Under the pieces are notes generated by a model that had not been told where the DNA came from, did not search any database, and saw only the letters and a program-made list of their open reading frames with translations. Below, piece by piece: positions 45,476 to 59,640 of a stretch of DNA of 64,000 nucleotides. Positions within the stretch are counted from its first letter, which is position 1; the number at the start of each line of letters is the position of its first letter. Both the position numbers and the translations under genes were made by a program. Origin of the DNA: Prostheceraeus crozeri. Taxonomy: Eukaryota; Platyhelminthes; Polycladida; Euryleptidae. The DNA is taken from NCBI GenBank assembly GCA_907163375.1, contig CAJQUW010007244.1:330001-394000 (forward strand), read 5' to 3'.

Positions 45476-47050
45476 TTTTTTTTTTTTTGTTTTTTTTTTG
45501 TTTGGGTTTGGGAGTTAAATTTGTAAAGAAAGGAAGTTTTGGGAAATATTAAAAAAAAAAAAAATAGTTAAATTTTAAAAATCTAAAAAAACCAAACCCC
45601 AAAAACCCCCAACCACAACCCACAGCCCCCCACCCCCCCTCTCACATAGTTATGAAACTATCAAGAAAGGACAACGACAAGTACCCATTGAACACATTAA
45701 AATATAGACACCAGCACAAACACGCTCTCATACCAACGGTTTCCAATGTGAAAGTATCCTCTTATCAATGCTAATCAAAAAAATACTCAAAACAGTTCGC
45801 CGTCAGTATTCAGCTCTAAAATGGCAACACAGTCATCCACATACCTACAATCCAAAACTCTGGTTAGGCAGTTAACCAATCAGAGAAACGACTTTCAATA
45901 AGTCCAAGGCAACAGATCCATGGTCAATTTTTTGTATTGAAATGTCGTTTCTCAGAATTGTCTACCTGCCAACCAGAGTTTTAATTGTAGTTATTGGATT
46001 ACTAGATTTGCATTATTTAGAGCTGAAAAACAGGAACGCGAACACGTTTAGTTTTTTGAATAGCATTGATAAAGAGGAAAACACATTCACAATGAACGTG
46101 GCTCAGGATAGCTTGATTTTTCTTGATACTAAAATAAAATTTATCACGGGAACTTTGACGTTTCCCATTACTTGAAAGAAACCAACCCTGAATCTATATA
46201 CTTCGTGTTCCTCACGCCATTTACGTACAAGTTGCAGCTATGCGCGCTCGCTATTACGGCGTGCTTACAAATTTGGCTCAAATGCAGAAAATTATAATAA
46301 AGGCGGCCTCTCTGATATTCTGACATTTTTCTGAGAAATGGCTATGAAAAACGTTATATAACGATCAAAAGGCAAACTGAAATGAATCTATCTCACCACA
46401 AAACATGTCTGACAGGAGACTTCCAATTAGAAAAGGAGGATAAAAAACATCAACATTGAACTTTCCTGATAAAGTGAAAATTGTTGTCCTGTTCTTTGTT
46501 ACTATAAAATCCAAAACTATTTCATTTACAAGAGATAAAATTGCGAATGTGTTCAAATCTTAATGTGGTGTATTTTATACACGTTGTTCGCTGCCAAATG
46601 CGATACATCGCTCCACGAGCGCCATCTTGCCATTCCGAATAAGTGAGCACTTGAAGCTATCCCTCTCGTACTCAGGTATTCGATGCAATATACATCCACC
46701 AAAAAATGAAAATTTCCTCGATTATTGGCAAATCTAGAAATCAGTTGTTTCTGGATCTATTATTCTAAAGAACATACAAAATTAATCTCCTCTAATGAAA
46801 TAAACAGTTCTGTATCAACTGAACTTGAAATTGTAATTTCAGAATGCAATCTCTAGGTCGGTGCCATGGTCAGACAGCTACTGGTGACTGAACTCTTTTA
46901 TCGCTCTCATTTATGTTCATTCCCGCTTTTGTATATAAACTCCATTGCTATTGTATTCAGGTTTTACCGCTGAAGATGGATGTTAAAATACTGAAACATG
47001 TCGGTCAATGCAATAAACTTTGTTTTCTTTTTAAAAATTGAAGCTGGGTC
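45031..47050 (+). pseudogene. Mirror copies of PLE 3 (B on minus, A on plus)
   Basis: 45031-45345 and 45700-45925 are the mirror of copy B, including its specific 50-bp insertion. 45930-47050 is the mirror of copy A, including the stem-loop at about 46970-47010. All frames are broken. The low-complexity block 45346-45700 interrupts it. Confidence 0.85.
45346..45700. repeat. Low-complexity G-run and A/C block
   Basis: Contains runs of G up to about 30, T-runs, and A/C-only text with no counterpart in the left copy, where the flanking bases are adjacent. Very probably a basecalling or consensus artefact. Confidence 0.85.
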
Positions 47051-47679
47051 AACTTTTGCATCAACAATTTATATAAAAATAAATCATATATAAATTATTT
47101 AAATATATAAATTCACACACTGTACTTATGAAAATAAAAGATTGTTTGTTTAAGCAGTGACTGTTACATGTTACTGTCAGTGTAATTGTGGCAACAAGAA
47201 TGTACCATAGAAGCAATATAAAAAATCTCTTGTAAAAGCGGTAAACTTGTACCTTGTGCAACCTTTACATACTTCTGCTTCAAGCTTTAGATAGATTTGG
47301 TAACTGAAATTTGCATTGTGATTTATTACATGTTTTGTGAAGTATTCCTAATTAAATCGCATTTGTGTGTCTTTGAGTATTTAGACGCATCCGATTATTA
47401 TATAGCTTTGCATCATGCCATCTAGACTAATCGTGAAAGGATCAAGTCCTACAAAATTTTAGCAATCCATGGCGTGAAAAGCATCAAAGCATAAAATTAT
47501 TAATTCCATACGCTTTGAAGCTGCGATGGACAAATATGAATTTCTAACTACCTTATCACTTCATCCATCCATCCTAAATAAATAGCTTAATTCATTGACA
47601 ACATCCCCAAATAATTAGTGGTAGAGAAATTTCAGAAATAAATCAAAATCTTAAGTAATGCATTGGGCGGGAGACCAAA

Positions 47680-49062
47680 CCACTGGGAGAATCTATCAAA
47701 ACCAAATGTATTCTCTCTCGAAGTATTTAAGCCACAATAATTACAGATTCGATACAGTAGATAAAGACTTCACAGTTGCCCAACGTGTCGGCCCGACCCT
47801 GTCTCAAGGGCAGTTGACTGTAAAATGAGATGCTATGAAGGAAGAACTATAAGAAATGATTAGAGAACTGTGAAGCTTATCTACTGAATAGAATTTGTAA
47901 TTATTGTGGCATAAATACTTCGTGAAGAATACATTGGTTTTGAAAATTTCTTGTTTAGTATTCCAAATTGACTGGTGCAATCAAGAAGTTAGGAATATTG
48001 CAGACAAAAATAGAAGGAATGATAAACTAGGGATCACTGAATAAAAGAGTAATGAAAATTGCTATTGGCGTCCTCACACCGTCATAGTACAGCAATATAT
48101 ATTTTAACCCGCCACAAATTGCAATAGTTTTCAAGAATGGGTTTATCTTGTAGAGAAAAAGTTCTCATTAAAAAATTTAGAAGTCAAGGAAAATCTAGTT
48201 AGTAGAAATACAACTCAGATTTTTCCTTTGACATCGGCAATTTGGCAATCAATTTACAATCTAAAGGTACTTGCAAAAGTGTATTTGGTGATACGTGTGC
48301 GGAAGACGTGTTTTGATAGATAAGATCATGAGTTTTCTATGCATATTCACATGAGAGAATTTGTAAAATTGCTTCGCTTATCTCCAAGGAAAAAATGAAA
48401 ATCTGTGTCCTTGAACTTATACAAAATCGTGTTAGTCAAAAGTGCACCCTATTCCGACAGTACCTAGGAAAGTTAACCTACAAGGCAAGGTTGCATAAGC
48501 GGGTTTTTCCGACCTGTTCAGCTTGAGCAGCTAACGATTTTTTTCACAAGACGTTAGTTTGTATGAGGAATTAATTGTGTTTATTCAATGGCAAACCTCG
48601 CAGATTTGAGGCATCAATCTTGTAGAAACCATGCTATCCACCTTGCAATATGCAAGTTACAAGGTATTCGTGTGAACTGACTGAATGAGAAAAATCTATT
48701 CGTTGAAAGGACATCATTCAGAAAAACAGAGCTGATATTGGTGAGAGCCCATGCGGAAGGTAAATATGTAGTTAGTGAGAGAAAGGCTACAGCGCTTTAT
48801 GTTGAAAATTGGCTGTTGCAGAATGTTCGCAGATCTACATCTTGCGATTTCGATTTGGAGTGGTGTGTATTTATGTTTCGAAAACACTCTTGACTTAAAA
48901 TGGAAAGTTCAAAGTGTTGACTAACTAGATTTTTCCAATATGTTTGAATTTGTTGATGAGAGGTTTTTTTCTACATTAAAAACTGACTCTTGAAACTATT
49001 GCAGTTTGTGCGGGGCTACAGTGTAATATGCCGCTGTAGATTTTTGGGGGGCCTGAACTATC
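47680..49062. mobile_element. Mirror copies of the two hairpin/inverted-repeat MITEs
   Basis: About 47690-47965 mirrors 39711-39981, and about 48085-49062 mirrors 38681-39584, each with extra indels. Confidence 0.8.
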
Positions 49063-50759
49063 AGCAGGCAATCCGTTTTTGGTCGGAATTCGCGCTCTTC
49101 CTCATGACCGCCCGCACCGCACATCTCTCAAGACATGCTGATAAATTTCAGGCAAAAAAATAATCTCTGACAGGATCAGTAAGCGAGCATTTCTTATTCG
49201 GACTTATCATCATCTTTTGATTTTATATCCTTATTTTAATCACACACATGTTCGCACGCACCCACTGATGATCTCCCAAACCATTTCACCAGTTATTTTG
49301 CAAAACCTCACATCAATCGAATATGCACTGAAAGGGATCCAAAAAACGATTATCCAGTTTTAGTAAATTATTTAGGGCGCATTTAGTATTTAGCTTCTTC
49401 AGGTGAATGAACCAACCCAAATTCGGTGACTTTTTATCGAGACAATAAGGCTAAAGCAGATATGATTCTGATAAATTTTCAATAATTTCTGATCAGAAGC
49501 AAACTGAAAAGCACAAAAAATTAAAAATCATATTTGAAATTTGAAATTCAAACATCATACATAATGATCAGATAATTTCTAAATCAAAAACTTTGCATTT
49601 GTGCATGTCCTTTATAATGATATGAAGAATAATTTTTAGTGTAATCTCAACTTAACTCTCTATTAGTGCTCTCTACTATTAATCATCGAAACTCTGGGTT
49701 GCCATAGCTTTCTTGGTTTAAAAAATATTTAAAAATTCGCGGCCCCCAGAGTAGTGCGGCGAGGTCAAAAGATATCAATCAACCGCCTCGTGCGATCTCG
49801 TGCACTGCATATTTGCATGAACAATTAGATGGATAATTTTGGTGTTTTGGTTTGATTCATTGTGCTTTCAAAAACCTGTAAAAAAAGTCGATAAAATCAA
49901 CTTACGCATTAATTTCATCCATTTTAATGCATTTGGTTTGTGATATTTATCTTCACGGTTTGTCATCGCAAAGAAAGTTTAATTTCATGTACTCGTTTCC
50001 GAAATTTGTTACGGAACTAGTAATCATATCCTCTCATTCTAAGAAACATTAATTTACCTATTTTTTAAGCAATAATCCTTATTACATTTCGTCTAGCTAA
50101 AGCAGCTAACACTGACATTGTGCACAGTAATAAATAAATTCAATGGTTTCAATTGGCGATTCCACAATGTCAATTATTTGCATGCTTCAAATGATTCATC
50201 AAGAGTAAGCCGACTTTAATATATTCAAACCATTTATGGATAAAGAGATGCCCAATCGGTCTATTGAAGCAGTCAATTCCATCGCAGACAAAATATTGTA
50301 AAGCAATATTTCTTTTGGTTGACTTTTATTTGTGAACTTATTCTATATCACTTATTCATTCTATACATATAAGGACTTCTAGTATTGACATCGGATTACA
50401 TCATAGATGAAGTGCCTTAATGTTTGTTGGAATAAATGTCTCCCTCAACGGAAGACTCGTGCAAAAAACGGAAGTTTGAATAAAAGTAGTAAAGTGTGTA
50501 ATTTTTTGTACGCTTTCGAATACATGATTAATTTTGTTAGCGCTTGCAACCGGGCGATCAATTATAATCATTGGTAGAAATTAATCACCAAAGCGCAGAT
50601 TGCTAAAGTGGCCATTTACAGACATTTATTCAAAATTTCAGCTGTTTTACCTCGATTATACCTAAAATATATCATTTTAAATGTGATAGAAAAAAATTAT
50701 AAATAACCCTGAGGACGAAATATTGGTATGAGAGCTACTTACTAAAATATTTATTTAAT

Positions 50760-53330
50760 AATACTATTTAGTCAACATGTCCATACTATCCTTTTTGTGA
50801 AGCTCCATGTAAGGAAATCAAAGTCCGAAGCTTAGCATTTAAATTTGTTCATTGCTACAATATAATAAACACGATGCAAAGTAATTCCTCAAACCGTTCT
50901 AATGAATTTACCCGCTTGATGTGCGAAACACGCCTATCCTCACAGTCCCTTCTTGAATGTCTAAAACTTATGCCGTTTCGAAAACCTGAAATAATTTATA
51001 ACCACTTGCTTTCCAGTTGTATTTGTTATAATTGCTGTATTTGAGAACGAATTGCATTCAAAAATTTTTCAGAATTTTCACAAATTTCATCATGAAATTA
51101 TATTCCAATTGCTGGCTACCTATATGCTCCTAACGCATTCATTCCAATCAACCAGAAACCCCGTGCCACGCTCCATTGGTCAGTTAGCTACAAAATTTAA
51201 ATAGCACATTTGTGAACGTTTTCTTTTTCTAAAGATGCTAGTTTCCAAAATTATTCGTAATATTTATTTGTAGCATCCGCCGAGATGCCTATAACTAGTG
51301 CCTCCGGAATATCTACAGTAAATTTTAAATTTTTGTTTGTCTATTCAAAAATTGGTGAAAGCCGTTCTACATTGTCTATATATCATCAAAAACGCTAATG
51401 CAATCCATCTGCATAAATCATGCGTAATAAAGTGGACTGCATTCTTCATTCCATCCAATTATTGTTCCTTATGTGACAGAAAATAGATTTGGCGAAGTGA
51501 GGAGTCAAGGGGGGAACCCATACGTACCACCGATCTATCTGCTTAAAACATTTGGACATTAAATAGAAATTGAACCACTCGTGGCAAACATGCACAGTTT
51601 TTTTAAATACATCCCTGACACACAAAGGCCTGTATTAGTCGAATTCTAAGCCATTCTAAATGAGTCTAATCCAGTTCTAAATCCATTGACCTGGTTTTAG
51701 ACTTGTAGTCTTGAAAGTGAATAGTGTATATGCGTATTATTCAACCTAAGTAGAAGAGGGGTTGAAAATAAACATTAATGATAAACATAAAACGTGTTAG
51801 GTTAAATAATTCGGATCAAATGCTCCGGATTGCTTGTTAATACTAAGTAAGCTATGAAATTAACCCTAGAAAGATCGGTGAAGTTACTAAGGTTTTCGGC
51901 CTTAAACAGTAGGTGTGATTCCTAAAAATATTTGTAATTAATCAGAATTAAATAACCAATTAGAAAAAGCTATTGTGCTTTTAACATTAAAAATGAAAAT
52001 TAATTTAATTATACACCAGTTGCTAAAACGTAAAGTCAGGGAAGCAGCAAACTCACTTCTTTAAAGCTGAAAAAAGATATGTAATGATTGTAAATACAAT
52101 CTTGAAACCCACAGAAGTAACTGGGAAAAAGGGTTGGCGAAACGTAAGGATATAAAAGTGTGTTTCCTTTGATAAGGGGAATGGATTGGTGATAGTCAAC
52201 ATCATGCTTTGATACAACAAAAAAATGAGTGATATTTTATAAGACGTAACTATATTCCAAAAATTTTTTTTTTTTTTTTTTTGAAATATGAATAAGGATA
52301 GACCATTCGCAAACATCCCGACAGTAACCGAGGAAGGCAGATTTGTATGCGGTTACATTTATACTTATTTTGCGTAGATATACTGTGATGAGAAAACGGT
52401 ACAAGTTTATTATGTCCTTCTGGCAGTCGAGCCCGGTAAGGCTCTATGGTATTGTGAAAGGAGCACAAAGATAACAAACCTATGAGACCAATAATAAGTA
52501 CTATTGGCTCCTGGCAAGTTACAATTTTGGCAAAAATTTTTAGATAATTCTAATAAAACCACATATAAATTTCGAAACATAATGTTGAACTTCTACCTCT
52601 CACTTGATAGAAATGAAAATATATAAAAATCAAGAACTTTATTCATGACAAACATATTTTAATTAGTTATGATGTTTGAATCACTGTTCACGAAACATAC
52701 CTGTAAATGAAACAATTGAGCGTGTCGGCTAATGTTTAGTCCTATGATAAGAATTCCAACCTAATAAGCCTTTGTTTGTCAGGGATGTTATTTAAAAACT
52801 GTGCATGTTTCCACGAGTGTCCAAGTTCTATTTAATGACCAAGATGTTTAAGCAGATGAGATGGTGTAAGTATGGGTTCCCCCCCTTGCACCTTAACACT
52901 CGCACATCTAATTTTGTCACATATGGAACAAAATTGGGATGAAAGAAAGAATGCAGGTCCACTTTATTACGCAAGAAGACTGGCAGATGATTGCATTTGC
53001 GTATTTTGATGATAATAAAGATACGTAAACGGTATTCACCAATTTTTGAATAGACAACACAAAAATTTAAAATTTACTGTAGATATTGAGGCAATAGTAT
53101 AGCATCTGTGGATGCTAAAATAAATAATACGAATAATTGGAAACTAGCATCTTTAGAAGAAGAAACGTTCACTAAAATGTGCTATTAAATTTTTGAAGCA
53201 AACTGTCCCAAGAGCGTGGGCAAACCGTGTCTGGTTAATGGAATGCTTGAGTAGCCAGCATATACGGTAGCCACAGCAATTGGAATATATTTCATGATGA
53301 ATTTGAGAAAGATCTGAAAATTTTTAGAAT
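50760..53330. pseudogene. Mirror copies of the head-to-head PLE 2 pair
   Basis: 50760-51650 (minus) mirrors 36240-37080; 51850-53330 (plus) mirrors 34270-36050. The plus-strand part lacks the two GTG-rich insertions of the left copy. Frames are heavily broken. Confidence 0.82.
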
Positions 53331-53553
53331 GCAATGGTTATACTAAGAACATTTGAGTATCTTAAAATTGTTTTTCGGATGTAGTAAGAACGCTAAACAC
53401 GCGGCTAAACGATTCATATAATGTGTCTGAATGTAGATCATTGAAACTCAATACGACGAACTTATGTGACTGCCCTCTTTCTCATGCAGGCGCTGCTAAC
53501 AAGTGGTTAATCTACACCTCCTATCCCGTAAAAACATGGACACTTAGGAAAGG

Positions 53554-54341
53554 CAGGTATGCGGAGTCGGAGTCCTATCATTTTGTGCTGGAGTCGGAGT
53601 GGAAGTGGTCCTATCAAATGATAGGACTCCGTGACGTCCGGTTTATAACTAAGACCCAAAATATAATACAAGCAAATTATTTGTACTTGTGCATAGGCTG
53701 GTCACTGTTCTTGATGTCAACAGTCTACGTCAAACATAAGTAACAGAAGACAGCAGGGCATAGCCAAGCTGGTAATTGTTGTGAGAATGAAATCGTGATA
53801 GTGAACAAAAGGTATTGTCTTTTCACTCGGATGATTTAGCATAGGAAAGAACTTCCTTATCCTCGATCAGACTGCGCACTCAAAGGTCACAATCAAAGAA
53901 CAAAAATGAAATTACTAGTTTGTTTCAATTAACATTACCTCATACCTAAACGTTAAATCGTGTGTGATGGCACCTCCGAAAGCACATATCAAAATCGAAG
54001 AGTACTCATATTTGTTGGATAAAGATGGGGATTTTTCCGGCCTGGTAGAGGACTGGGAGATAAACCGCGTGAAGCACAAAACATCAGCATAATGGGAAAG
54101 CGCGAGTTCGTATGCATCCAACTTAAAGCGACATTTAGAGAAACTTTCATCGAAAAATTATACAGCAATGATCACCAAAAAATATCGTTTATGTAAGCCT
54201 ATAATGATCTAATGATTTAGTGTTAACATTTTTTTTTAAAAATACTAGGCCTTTATATAATTGCTATGGGTAGGGGTCCGAGTCCTACCAACCCCAGGAG
54301 TCGGAAGTCCGATCAAAAGATGATAGGACACCGCATCCCTG
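53554..54341. mobile_element. Mirror copy of the hAT element 33332-34074
   Basis: Ends CAGGTATGCGGAGTC and (reverse complement) CAGGGATGCGGTGTC, flanked by ttaggaaag and tagaaaag, corresponding to the 8-bp duplication of the left copy with errors. Confidence 0.82.
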
Positions 54342-55149
54342 TAGAAAAGGTGCATGTAAGCCTAAACATGAGCTCTACAGTATATCTAGTCAATCGGAAA
54401 ATAATTGTTTCATGCATCAATAAGTTACAAACCTTTCCAGATCTAATGAAAGTATTCCCTCAGACTTTCGCAATCGGTGTATACCTGAAGCTAGAAATAG
54501 TTGCGCACTCTGGAGTATCCATCTTTATATTATCGACAAGTTGTACTTAACACCACAACATTTTGATCATGGACAAACCTGATTGACTTAGATGGGTACC
54601 CGCTGCAGTTTTCCTGCAGGATGCTTCAAGGTAAAGAAATTCCTTCGTTTCAAACTAAAGCCGCGAAGTCCATAGATAGCACCAGAATTTCAAATAGCCA
54701 AAGTTTGCGATCACTGTTTAAAAAGGTGAAGCATTTCATCAGTTTTTTGTGAGTAACTACTTTTTGATGGCCTAACGATGAACTGATATATTTTTCTTAT
54801 TGAGAAGTCCTTAGTCATTGGATTTGGTAAGAAGAAATGTTTCTTCTTACCATGATTCATCTGCAATCTCAGAATCGAATTTATCACTGACGTCTTGTAC
54901 AAGATTTATGTGAGTCAAAACTTGAAGAAATACCATATGAGATTTACTGTCCTGATAAATTCTTTTGATGTATTTTGTTACATGACACAAGCCAACATTT
55001 TGTTGTATTTTTGTTGATCTTTAGTTTCCGTACAGGCAACCTCGGAAGGGCAACTTTTTATCCAAATACGCACTAATTGAAAATAAAAAAAACAAATATT
55101 AATTAAACAAACTAATTAAAACACAATCAAGCGATCGAAAATTACAAAG

Positions 55150-55455
55150 GGTCAAGCAGCTCACAAACAACACAAAAAAGCAAAACGCCACAACCAATAC
55201 AAAAATAAAAACGCAAGAACAAACAAAAAAAAAACAAAAACGACAGAAAACAAACCATAAAAAAAGAATAACAACAAACCCTAAAAACTACCACCAAAAA
55301 CCCCCACCAAAAAAAAAAAAACAAATCACACCAAAAAAATAATATAAATTACATGCAAAAGAATATACAAAAAAAAAACTTCCAGAAGACCAAAAAAAAA
55401 AAAATCCGACACACAAATAATAACAAAAAAAAAAAAACAAAACAAATACGCACGA
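55150..55455. repeat. A/C-rich low-complexity block
   Basis: About 300 bases of aaaac/caaa text between two bases that are adjacent in the left copy (near 32575). The minus-strand frames through it (Phe-, Cys-, Trp-rich) are spurious. Confidence 0.85.
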
Positions 55456-55924
55456 CAAACTCGGCACCTGGCATGCCCTACAAGTGTTAGGTTCGTCACA
55501 GTAAAACCAACCAGCTTTGTATTTTGGGTCCTTTATATTTCCTCCGAATCCTGAACTCCCGCTGTAGAAACACGGAAGTATGCAGTCATTCAATAATACA
55601 TACGATCGAAGAATTCTTTACTATGAAAAAATGCCAAATTTTTGTAGCGAATTAACCATGTTTACGCATGATACGTGCATGAAGCAACACGTATATCTTT
55701 AAACAAAACCGAACCTTTATTGACAAGAGTGCCCAACAACATTTTATATTCTTTTCAACGACATACCCGAACGACGTAAACAATTCGTGAAATCTCTAAT
55801 AGAATTTGACATGAGGAATACATTGAGATGTGAGATGAATACTGAAAATGAGAATACCATCCTTTTTTCATGCGATGAGGCCAACCTTGAAAAGGTCAGC
55901 AACGCTACAAGAAATGGAAAAGAT

Positions 55925-57310
55925 ATTTAGTGAAAAATGCAATAGAAGTCAAAATTATGTTGGAAAAGTCATGGATAAAAAAATGTTTCAGACAGAGATA
56001 TCTGCTGCTGGCTACATCATGCCAATGAAAATAGAAAATCTTATGGGAATTTTGATACTAGTAGGGATATAATGCAATAAAGAATGTACCTAATCACAAA
56101 TGCATAAGAATCCTGATTAATTGTCAATGTCATAGGTTCATTATCGTTGGATCCCCTCACAGCCATGTCATGAAGATTGTTTCGAGATTTTTATGAAAGG
56201 GGCTTCTGCTGACAGTCGGGCATTTTTGTTCTTGATTGTTTTCAATATTTTCCATTTAAAATTTGTTGGCTTGACCTCTTTTTAGTCGAACTTGGATCCG
56301 TGCATCCACTTCCTTAGCTGGCTTACCTCCAGTCCTACTAAACGCTGAGAACGTTTTACAGAAATTAACTCGCAATGCCCGCTGCCTCGTTCCTGGTAGT
56401 ATTTCCCTGTCTACGCCTTAACCACCACATCCTCACACTCTCACTAAAAGTACTAGTCGTTTGGCTCCCTATTGAAGGTCGCATTCAGTATAGACTTGCG
56501 ACTATAGTGTACTTGGTGCCTTCATAACTGTGCTCCCCGTGCCTACCTCACTGATCGCCTCTGACTTCTCATTCAATCTTTCACATCCACACCGCACTTA
56601 AAACGCCACTCGACACAAAAATATCACTCAAACTATCCACTGGCTAAGTACGACGTCCAAACCCCCCACGCACGGTAACCCGTATTACTCACCCACGACA
56701 AACAAGTTACGACAAAACAAAACCAATAAACAAACCAACCTAATGACAACGACAGTACAACGTGGGGGTCATAAGAGAGGCACCCATAAACACCTCACAC
56801 AACGAAAAAACACACTCAACGAGCGCATGTAAAGAAGATCACACCACTCTAACAAGACCCGACCCCACGTAAGCACGAACGAAGAACGACAGGCCTGCCA
56901 GGCAAAACACTGATATAAAAAAAAAAACACGTCAATTCTTTCACACTTTCCACAACCTACACTATGATACCAACACACTGCACACGTAAAACCGTGTCGT
57001 CTCATCGCTCTAACTGCACACACGAAGACCAACACGCAGAAAACTGGAGGGGGAACCACTAAACGTTGTAGCAAAGACTCACGTACAAAACTAACAACCT
57101 ACAAACATAACAAATAACTCTAAATGCTATCGCCTGTCGTTCTTCCACCCTCGAGCTGAAGCTCATTACACCTAAATCCCGTTGCCCTAACTCTTGGTGG
57201 TCGCTCATTCCAACTGTAATGCTGGCTCGCGAGTGGAACAAGCTTCCAGTCCACCATCACGAAAGCTTCCACTCTAATCCGCTATTAAGTCTATGTATAT
57301 ATTCATTTTT
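55925..57310 (+). pseudogene. Mirror of the PLE 1 right repeat and the CR1/L2 LINE fragment
   Basis: 55925-56284 mirrors 31796-32135; 56285-56590 and 57120-57310 mirror the LINE fragment (LLAGLP, WLPIEGRI, CAP). About 530 bp of unrelated sequence interrupts it. Confidence 0.8.
56590..57120. repeat. Low-complexity block without left-copy counterpart
   Basis: C/A-rich, word-like sequence inserted where the left copy is continuous (about 31500-31560). The minus-strand 101-codon frame at 56769-57074 is within it and not credible. Confidence 0.75.
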
Positions 57311-59640
57311 GCATGACGCTAACTTTACCGATCGCTGAGTTTGTCCGTATGCAATTGTTTTTTGAAGCATTATGTTATGGCCCTTGAAGTCGATAGATCG
57401 ACAAAACGCCACTCGCAATGTTACGAGAAGATTCACTGAAATAAAATAAAAAAATTTGTGTTCATCCACAAAATGGTCTTTTTACATGCAAATCACTAGA
57501 TGTACAGTGTTTCTAAAATTCTTGTATCGTAATATCCCTTTTGGTGTTGTGGGTGTGGATGGTGGGGGGGGGGGGGGGTGGGGGGGGTGGGGGGGTCTGT
57601 CTCAATGTATTCCTTATTGCATATGTTACAAAGAGATGCTTAGATACACTTGCATTCTTTGTTTGGCATTGATCGGAAAAACCAAGCTTATTTGACAGGT
57701 CCTGACAATTATTCTGGCAAGTTTCTTGGTTTCTTCTGTTGAATTGGTCTAGAGAGAGGTCGTTTGGATTGAAAATTTTTTTCTTATTTTGCCGAGCATA
57801 TCCTGTTCATTTTTGCGACCTCAATTATTTTCCTTTTGCTGCTGTTTCGTAAGAAATAAGGTAAGATGTACATATGGATCTGACAAATGTAATTGGTTGT
57901 TTGTTTTCTTATTTTCATTTTCCTGTCTCTTTGTTTGACAATTAAAGCATTCTCCAAGGAAGGGTTTCGTGTATCCATTGGCAATGAACCCTATGCATAA
58001 AAACCAGTTTTGAAGTGCTCTTTCTTTTTGTATCTCTGCTGTTGAATTTCCTTCAGCTCTCAATAATATCATTGGTTACCAGGATTTTTTTTTCTACTGA
58101 TCGGTACTGCTGCTTCAAAGAGAAGACATGTTTCCACTATGCCAATTGGTTTGAAGATATATTTGTCAAGCTTACGCCTGTTGTTTCTTACGTTGTAACC
58201 AGAGTATCTAGGAAAGGTATTTCTTCATTGATGGGAGTCGTCGATTGTGAATTGAATGAAGGGATTGATAGAATTGGCTTTCTGCAATTATTTCAGGTGG
58301 GGATAGAGAATTTTCAGAACATAAAGAAAATATCCGAGCTATATGATCTCTTCCAAAATGTCAATGTCAGTTTGTTGTAAAATCGCAGTTGTCGATGAAA
58401 GCCATGTAAATTATTGCAAGTGGTGGCGCAGCTGAGTCTCCCATTGCGATTCCAGATCACTTGTTTGTCTAATGAACTCTTTCCATTTATATCGAAACAC
58501 ACTCCTCAGTGAGACAAAGGAGTAAGAAGTTCTTGAAAGTCAATTGCTCTGAGATCAGTTAGAATCGATTGTCCTTCTGTGTAAGGCAAAGAAATCCGAT
58601 ACCACTGTGATGAGTCCTTTATGACCGTCCAGGATCAAAAAGTGGTATGCCTTCCGTACAAATTCACAGACATCTAAAGATCCTAAAATGATGTTTTTCG
58701 GACATATCAATAATTGAAAGAGATCTCAATAGAAGTCTTGCGTTTGGAGCTAAGATAAGCAGTGACAGAGAATTCTACTAAAGATTCAAAAATTTTTCAC
58801 TAGAAGATTCGACAGTGGACACACAACTGAGTCAAGTGTAGCAAAAATTGGTGTCTCCCTTTAAGCTGTCCCGGCTTGTGGTCCTTTGGAAGTAGCGTAT
58901 GCATGTGGCTTGGTAGAAGGTTCGGATACTTTGCAGCTCATCAACCGCACTATAACAATTGGCTGCCTTCATAGTGTTTTGCAATTTGATATGATCGTTA
59001 ACCATTGAACTTTTATTTTGGCTCATTGTCATTGGTAGTATGGGCGTGCACTCGCGGCGGTCATTCGATTCAAGAACAGCGTAGACCGTCAGATCTTTGA
59101 TATCTTGTCTTGATTGGAGAGCTATTAAACGCTTGGTTTTTAATCCGATTGAATCATCATTACATGCTTTTCTTGATATTGTGTCAGTATTTTCCATTTC
59201 TTTATTCACTTTAGTCTTGTGCGACCTTTTTGTTGTGGATGAACACAAAGAGGTCAAGCCAACAAATTTTAAATCGGGACAAATATTGAAAACAATCAAG
59301 ACAAAAATGCCCCGACTGTCACAGAAGCCCATTTCATAAAAATCTCGAACAATCTCATGAATGGCTGTGAAGCGGATCAAGATAATGAACCTATGACATT
59401 GACAATAAAATCAGGAGTTCTTAATGCAGTTTGTTGATGACAATACAAGTTACAGTCGTATATTCTTTATTGCATTTATGCCCTACTAGTATCAAAATTC
59501 CCATAAGATTTCTACTTTTCATCTGTAAAAAAAATAACATGATGTAGCCAGCATCAGATATCTTGTCTGAACATTTTTTTCTATCCATGATTTTTCCAAC
59601 ATAATTTTGACATTCTAAATGAATTTTCACTATATATCTT
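57310..59640 (-). pseudogene. Mirror copy of PLE 1
   Basis: Contains the endonuclease (57440-57740), RT (57784-59250; PFLGECF, YALP and LKGDTNF remnants) and left flanking repeat (59270-59640) of PLE 1 in reverse, with many frameshifts and a G-run at 57560-57600. Confidence 0.82.

Noticed and set aside
55142-57074. Minus-strand frames rich in Phe/Cys/Trp or His/Arg in the right copy
   Set aside because: They lie in low-complexity blocks absent from the left copy; composition alone explains the open frames.
57456-57695. Gly-rich frame through a G-run
   Set aside because: Translation of a poly-G artefact within the mirrored PLE endonuclease.
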